Source of the DNA: Novosphingobium sp.
GTDB lineage: Bacteria > Pseudomonadota > Alphaproteobacteria > Sphingomonadales > Sphingomonadaceae
Direction: 5' to 3'
Assembly (NCBI GenBank): GCA_021299075.1
Contig: JAJTFU010000092.1
Coordinates: 1-7,677, forward strand
Length of the DNA: 7,677 nt
Positions 5,878 through 7,677 of the stretch are shown here, one piece after another (the stretch's first letter is position 1; each line of letters begins with the position of its first letter). The notes under the pieces were generated by a model. It saw only the letters and a list, made by a program, of their open reading frames with translations, searched no databases and had not been told where the DNA came from. The translations under genes were made by a program, and so were the position numbers.

Positions 5878-6253
5878 GGCAAAGCGCATCCTGGTTGTCG
5901 AGGACAACGACCTCAACCGCAAGCTCTTCTGCGACGTGCTGAAGAGCCAGGGCTATGCCGTGGAACCCTGCGCCGACGGGCTCGAAGCGCTCGACAAGGC
6001 GCGCAGTTTTGTCCCCAACCTGATCATCATGGACATCCAGCTGCCCAACGTTTCGGGGCTGGACCTGATCGAGGCGGCCAAGGCCGATGCCGTGCTGCGC
6101 TCGATCCCGGTGCTGGCCGTCACCGCCTATGCCGGCAAGGGCGACGAGGAGCGCATCCGCGATGCCGGGGCCGAGGGCTATCTGGCCAAGCCCGTCTCGA
6201 TCGGTCCCTTCATGGCGGCGGTGAAGGCGTTGGTTGAGAAGGCCGTGGCTTGA
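5876..6253 (+). CDS. divK: DivK-type single-domain response regulator
   Basis: The 125-residue product is a receiver domain with no output domain and closely resembles Caulobacter DivK in length and sequence. The acidic pocket is Glu9-Asp10, the phosphoacceptor Asp53 lies in IIMDIQLP (the same number as in Caulobacter DivK), followed by Thr83 in AVTAYA and Lys105 in AKPVS. The DivK-typical stretches VEDNDLN, KGDEERIR and GLDLI are present. In Caulobacter, DivK~P reports on DivJ/PleC and allosterically controls DivL and PleC, lowering CtrA activity. The same role is likely here, but the partners are not in the window. AGGG at 5863-5866 supports the ATG at 5876. The gene runs divergently from the DUF3572 operon and is followed after 75 bases by the acyl carrier protein gene. 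Confidence 0.9.
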   Translation: MAKRILVVEDNDLNRKLFCDVLKSQGYAVEPCADGLEALDKARSFVPNLIIMDIQLPNVSGLDLIEAAKADAVLRSIPVLAVTAYAGKGDEERIRDAGAEGYLAKPVSIGPFMAAVKALVEKAVA

Positions 6254-6279
6254 CATTTAGCTTGCCGCGCCGCTTTTCC
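6250..6279 (+). promoter_or_regulatory. Candidate promoter for the acyl carrier protein-spt pair
   Basis: A perfect TTGACA (6250-6255) overlaps the divK stop codon. Downstream, GCTTTTCC (6272-6279) partly matches the alphaproteobacterial -10 GCTANAWC at nearly the right distance; no sigma70-like TATAAT is present. If used, it would give acp and spt their own transcript with a leader of about 40-45 bases. Read-through from divK is also possible, because no terminator is visible in the 75-base gap. Confidence 0.35.
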
Positions 6280-6328
6280 GCCCCATTCATCGGCCAGAGG
6301 GCCGCAAAGCCAATTGGAGCATAAGACA

Positions 6329-6568
6329 ATGGATCGCGCCGCCACTGCCGAGAAAATCGCCGGGATCATCGAGCCTTTCAACAAGAAGGGCGTGGAAATC
6401 ACCGATGCCAGCACCTTTGCCGGGGACCTTGAGTTCGACAGCCTGACCGTGATGGACTTCGTTGCCGCGATCGAGGACGAATTCGACATCATCATCAGCA
6501 TGAACCAGCAGGCCGAGATCGAGAATTACGGCCAGTTGATCGATGCCGTGGTGAAGCTGCAGGGGTAA
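6329..6568 (+). CDS. acpR: Acyl carrier protein dedicated to serine palmitoyltransferase (AcpR-like)
   Basis: This 79-residue acidic four-helix protein has the carrier signature DSL at residues 37-39 within LEFDSLTVMD; Ser38 should receive the 4'-phosphopantetheine arm. It differs from the housekeeping AcpP (normally GADSLDTVEL), having Phe before the Asp and TVMDFV after it, as do the special carrier proteins next to spt in Sphingomonas. The expected role is to present the fatty acyl chain to Spt as an acyl-ACP thioester in the cytoplasm. GGAG at 6316-6319, nine bases upstream, supports the ATG at 6329; an in-frame TTG at 6314 overlaps that ribosome site and is an unlikely start. spt follows 38 bases later in the same direction, so co-transcription is likely. 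Confidence 0.9.
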   Translation: MDRAATAEKIAGIIEPFNKKGVEITDASTFAGDLEFDSLTVMDFVAAIEDEFDIIISMNQQAEIENYGQLIDAVVKLQG

Positions 6569-6574
6569 TTCCCC
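6562..6574 (+). other. Short GC hairpin over the acyl carrier protein stop codon
   Basis: GGGG (6562-6565) and CCCC (6571-6574) flank TAATT, which contains the TAA stop at 6566-6568. The hairpin has four GC pairs with a five-base loop and no T-run after it, so it is not a full terminator. It could modestly affect mRNA stability or the acp to spt expression ratio. Confidence 0.3.
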
Positions 6575-6606
6575 GGTTGCGGCAAGCAGAGGATCACCAA
6601 GACCCT

Positions 6607-7677
6607 ATGACCGACCTGTTCTCGAAGTTCGACCCGCTGATCGAGCTGCGCACCAACCTGCTTTCGCAAGGCCAGGAAGACCCGTTCAACCTGGTCATGG
6701 AGCGCGTCGTTTCGCCCACCGAGGCGATCTGCAACGGGCGCCAGACGATCCTGCTGGGCACTTACAACTACATGGGCATGACCTTCGATCCCGATGTGAT
6801 CGAGGCGGGCAAGCAGGCGCTCGACGATTTCGGCGCGGGCACCACCGGCAGCCGCGTGCTGAACGGCACTTACTCTGGCCACAAGGCGGTCGAGGAAGCG
6901 CTCAAGGAATTCTACGGGATGGACCATGCCATGGTCTTCTCGACCGGGTACCAGGCCAACCTGGGGATCATCTCGACCGTCGCTGGCAAGGGCGATTACA
7001 TCGTGCTCGACATCGATAGCCATGCCTCGATCTGGGATGGCTGCAAGCTGGGCGATGCCGAAGTCGTGCCGTTCAAGCACAACGATATCGAAGCGATGGA
7101 CAAGCGCCTGGGCCGCATCCCGGAAGGCGCCGGCAAGCTGGTGATCCTGGAGGGCGTCTATTCGATGCTGGGCGACATTGCCCCGCTCAAGGAAATGATC
7201 GCGGTGGCCAAGAAGCACGGCGCGATGGTGCTGGTCGACGAGGCGCACTCGATGGGCTTCATCGGCCCCAACGGGCGCGGCGTGGCCGAGGACCAGGGCG
7301 TGCTCGACGATGTCGATTTCGTGATCGGCACCTTCTCCAAGTCGGTCGGCACGGTCGGCGGCTTCTGCGTCTCCAACCACCCCAAGTTCGAAATCCTGCG
7401 GCTGGTCTGCCGGCCCTATGTGTTCACGGCCTCGCTGCCGCCGAGCGTGGTCCACACCGCTGCCACCTCGATCCGCAAGCTGATGCACGCCGGCAACAAG
7501 CGCGCCCACCTGTGGGAGAATTCGCGCGTGCTGCACCAGGGGCTGCGCGAGCGTGGCTTCAAGCTGGGCACGGACAAGGCCGAAAGCGCGATCATCGCGG
7601 TGATCATGCCCGACCTGGAGAAGGGGGCGGCAATGTGGGAGGCGCTGCTGAAGGAAGGGCTTTACGTCAACCTGGCC
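6607..7677 (+). CDS. spt: Serine palmitoyltransferase, 3' end outside window
   Basis: The visible 357 residues are a PLP-dependent alpha-oxoamine synthase (fold type I) that condenses L-serine with an acyl thioester to give 3-ketodihydrosphingosine, the first step of sphingolipid synthesis. Active-site residues are all present at a constant offset of 20 from the Sphingomonas paucimobilis enzyme: His139 stacking on PLP, Asp211 and His214 in VDEAHSMGF, and the Schiff-base Lys245 in GTFSKSVGTVGG. The glycine-rich TTGSRVLNGT region at residues 79-88 is also typical. SPT-specific features, rather than those of KBL, BioF or HemA, include the N-terminal block DPFNLVMERV and CVSNHPKFE after the lysine. 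There is no membrane segment, consistent with the soluble bacterial homodimer. Full length should be about 400 residues; the cut falls just before the conserved arginine and PPATP loop. AGAGGA at 6588-6593 is a somewhat distant ribosome site. Confidence 0.96.
   Translation, partial: MTDLFSKFDPLIELRTNLLSQGQEDPFNLVMERVVSPTEAICNGRQTILLGTYNYMGMTFDPDVIEAGKQALDDFGAGTTGSRVLNGTYSGHKAVEEALKEFYGMDHAMVFSTGYQANLGIISTVAGKGDYIVLDIDSHASIWDGCKLGDAEVVPFKHNDIEAMDKRLGRIPEGAGKLVILEGVYSMLGDIAPLKEMIAVAKKHGAMVLVDEAHSMGFIGPNGRGVAEDQGVLDDVDFVIGTFSKSVGTVGGFCVSNHPKFEILRLVCRPYVFTASLPPSVVHTAATSIRKLMHAGNKRAHLWENSRVLHQGLRERGFKLGTDKAESAIIAVIMPDLEKGAAMWEALLKEGLYVNLA

Noticed and set aside
4952..6253. 433-codon plus-strand frame ending with the DivK sequence, suggesting a fusion
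   Set aside because: The part before 5876 lies antisense to the HAD and DUF3572 genes and has no domain character; the receiver domain starts cleanly at an ATG with a ribosome site.
6526..7536. 336-codon minus-strand frame opposite spt
   Set aside because: spt has every catalytic residue of its family on the plus strand; the opposite frame is a His/Asp/Arg-rich shadow typical of GC-rich genes.
1..7677. Mobile elements, CRISPR arrays, tRNA, toxin-antitoxin or phage-defence genes
   Set aside because: No transposase, integrase, repeat-spacer pattern, tRNA-like fold or such gene was recognised; composition appears uniform and the genes are ordinary chromosomal ones.

Overview
The window looks like chromosomal DNA from a high-GC alphaproteobacterium of the order Sphingomonadales (Sphingomonas, Novosphingobium or Erythrobacter type). 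The strongest clue is at the right end: a soluble serine palmitoyltransferase preceded by its own small acyl carrier protein, the arrangement known from Sphingomonas. A DivK-type response regulator, an alphaproteobacterial DksA that has lost most of its zinc ligands, and a DUF3572 protein fit the same placement. I see no mobile element, CRISPR array, tRNA or rRNA. Coding density is high, and the longest stretch without a gene is 293 bases (1966-2258).

Layout, left to right. (1) 1-946, minus strand: N-terminal 315 residues of a lipoprotein resembling peptide/dipeptide ABC-transporter binding proteins, cut by the window edge. (2) 1014-1373, minus: a single-domain PilZ protein with both c-di-GMP-binding motifs. 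(3) 1507-1965, minus: DksA. (4) 1966-2258: a divergent control region with a fair -10/-35 pair for dksA and a CtrA-box-like element facing the next gene. (5) 2259-2597, plus: a small cytoplasmic protein with one SEL1-like repeat. (6) 2601-5877, minus: a tight five-gene operon in the order DUF3572 protein, HAD hydrolase, RidA-family protein, glycerophosphodiester phosphodiesterase, FemAB/GNAT-like acyltransferase. Every junction in it is an overlap (ATGA, ATGA, 29 bp, GTGA). (7) 5876-7677, plus: divK, an acyl carrier protein gene, and spt, which runs off the right edge.

How the genes may work together. The right-hand trio joins a cell-cycle phospho-signalling protein to the first committed step of sphingolipid synthesis. 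The ACP would carry the acyl chain that Spt condenses with L-serine to give 3-ketodihydrosphingosine. The minus operon mixes a phosphodiesterase acting on glycerophosphodiesters, a predicted acyl/aminoacyl transferase and two metabolite clean-up type enzymes, so an envelope or metabolite-salvage role is possible but is inference. PilZ and DksA are receptors or partners for nucleotide second messengers (c-di-GMP and ppGpp). With DivK, three global regulators lie within 5.3 kb.

Nothing here is clearly an undescribed system. The points most worth checking are the DivK-ACP-Spt linkage, the one-cysteine DksA, the possible CtrA box, and the uncertain start of the DUF3572 gene, whose annotated ATG overlaps the divergent divK ATG.
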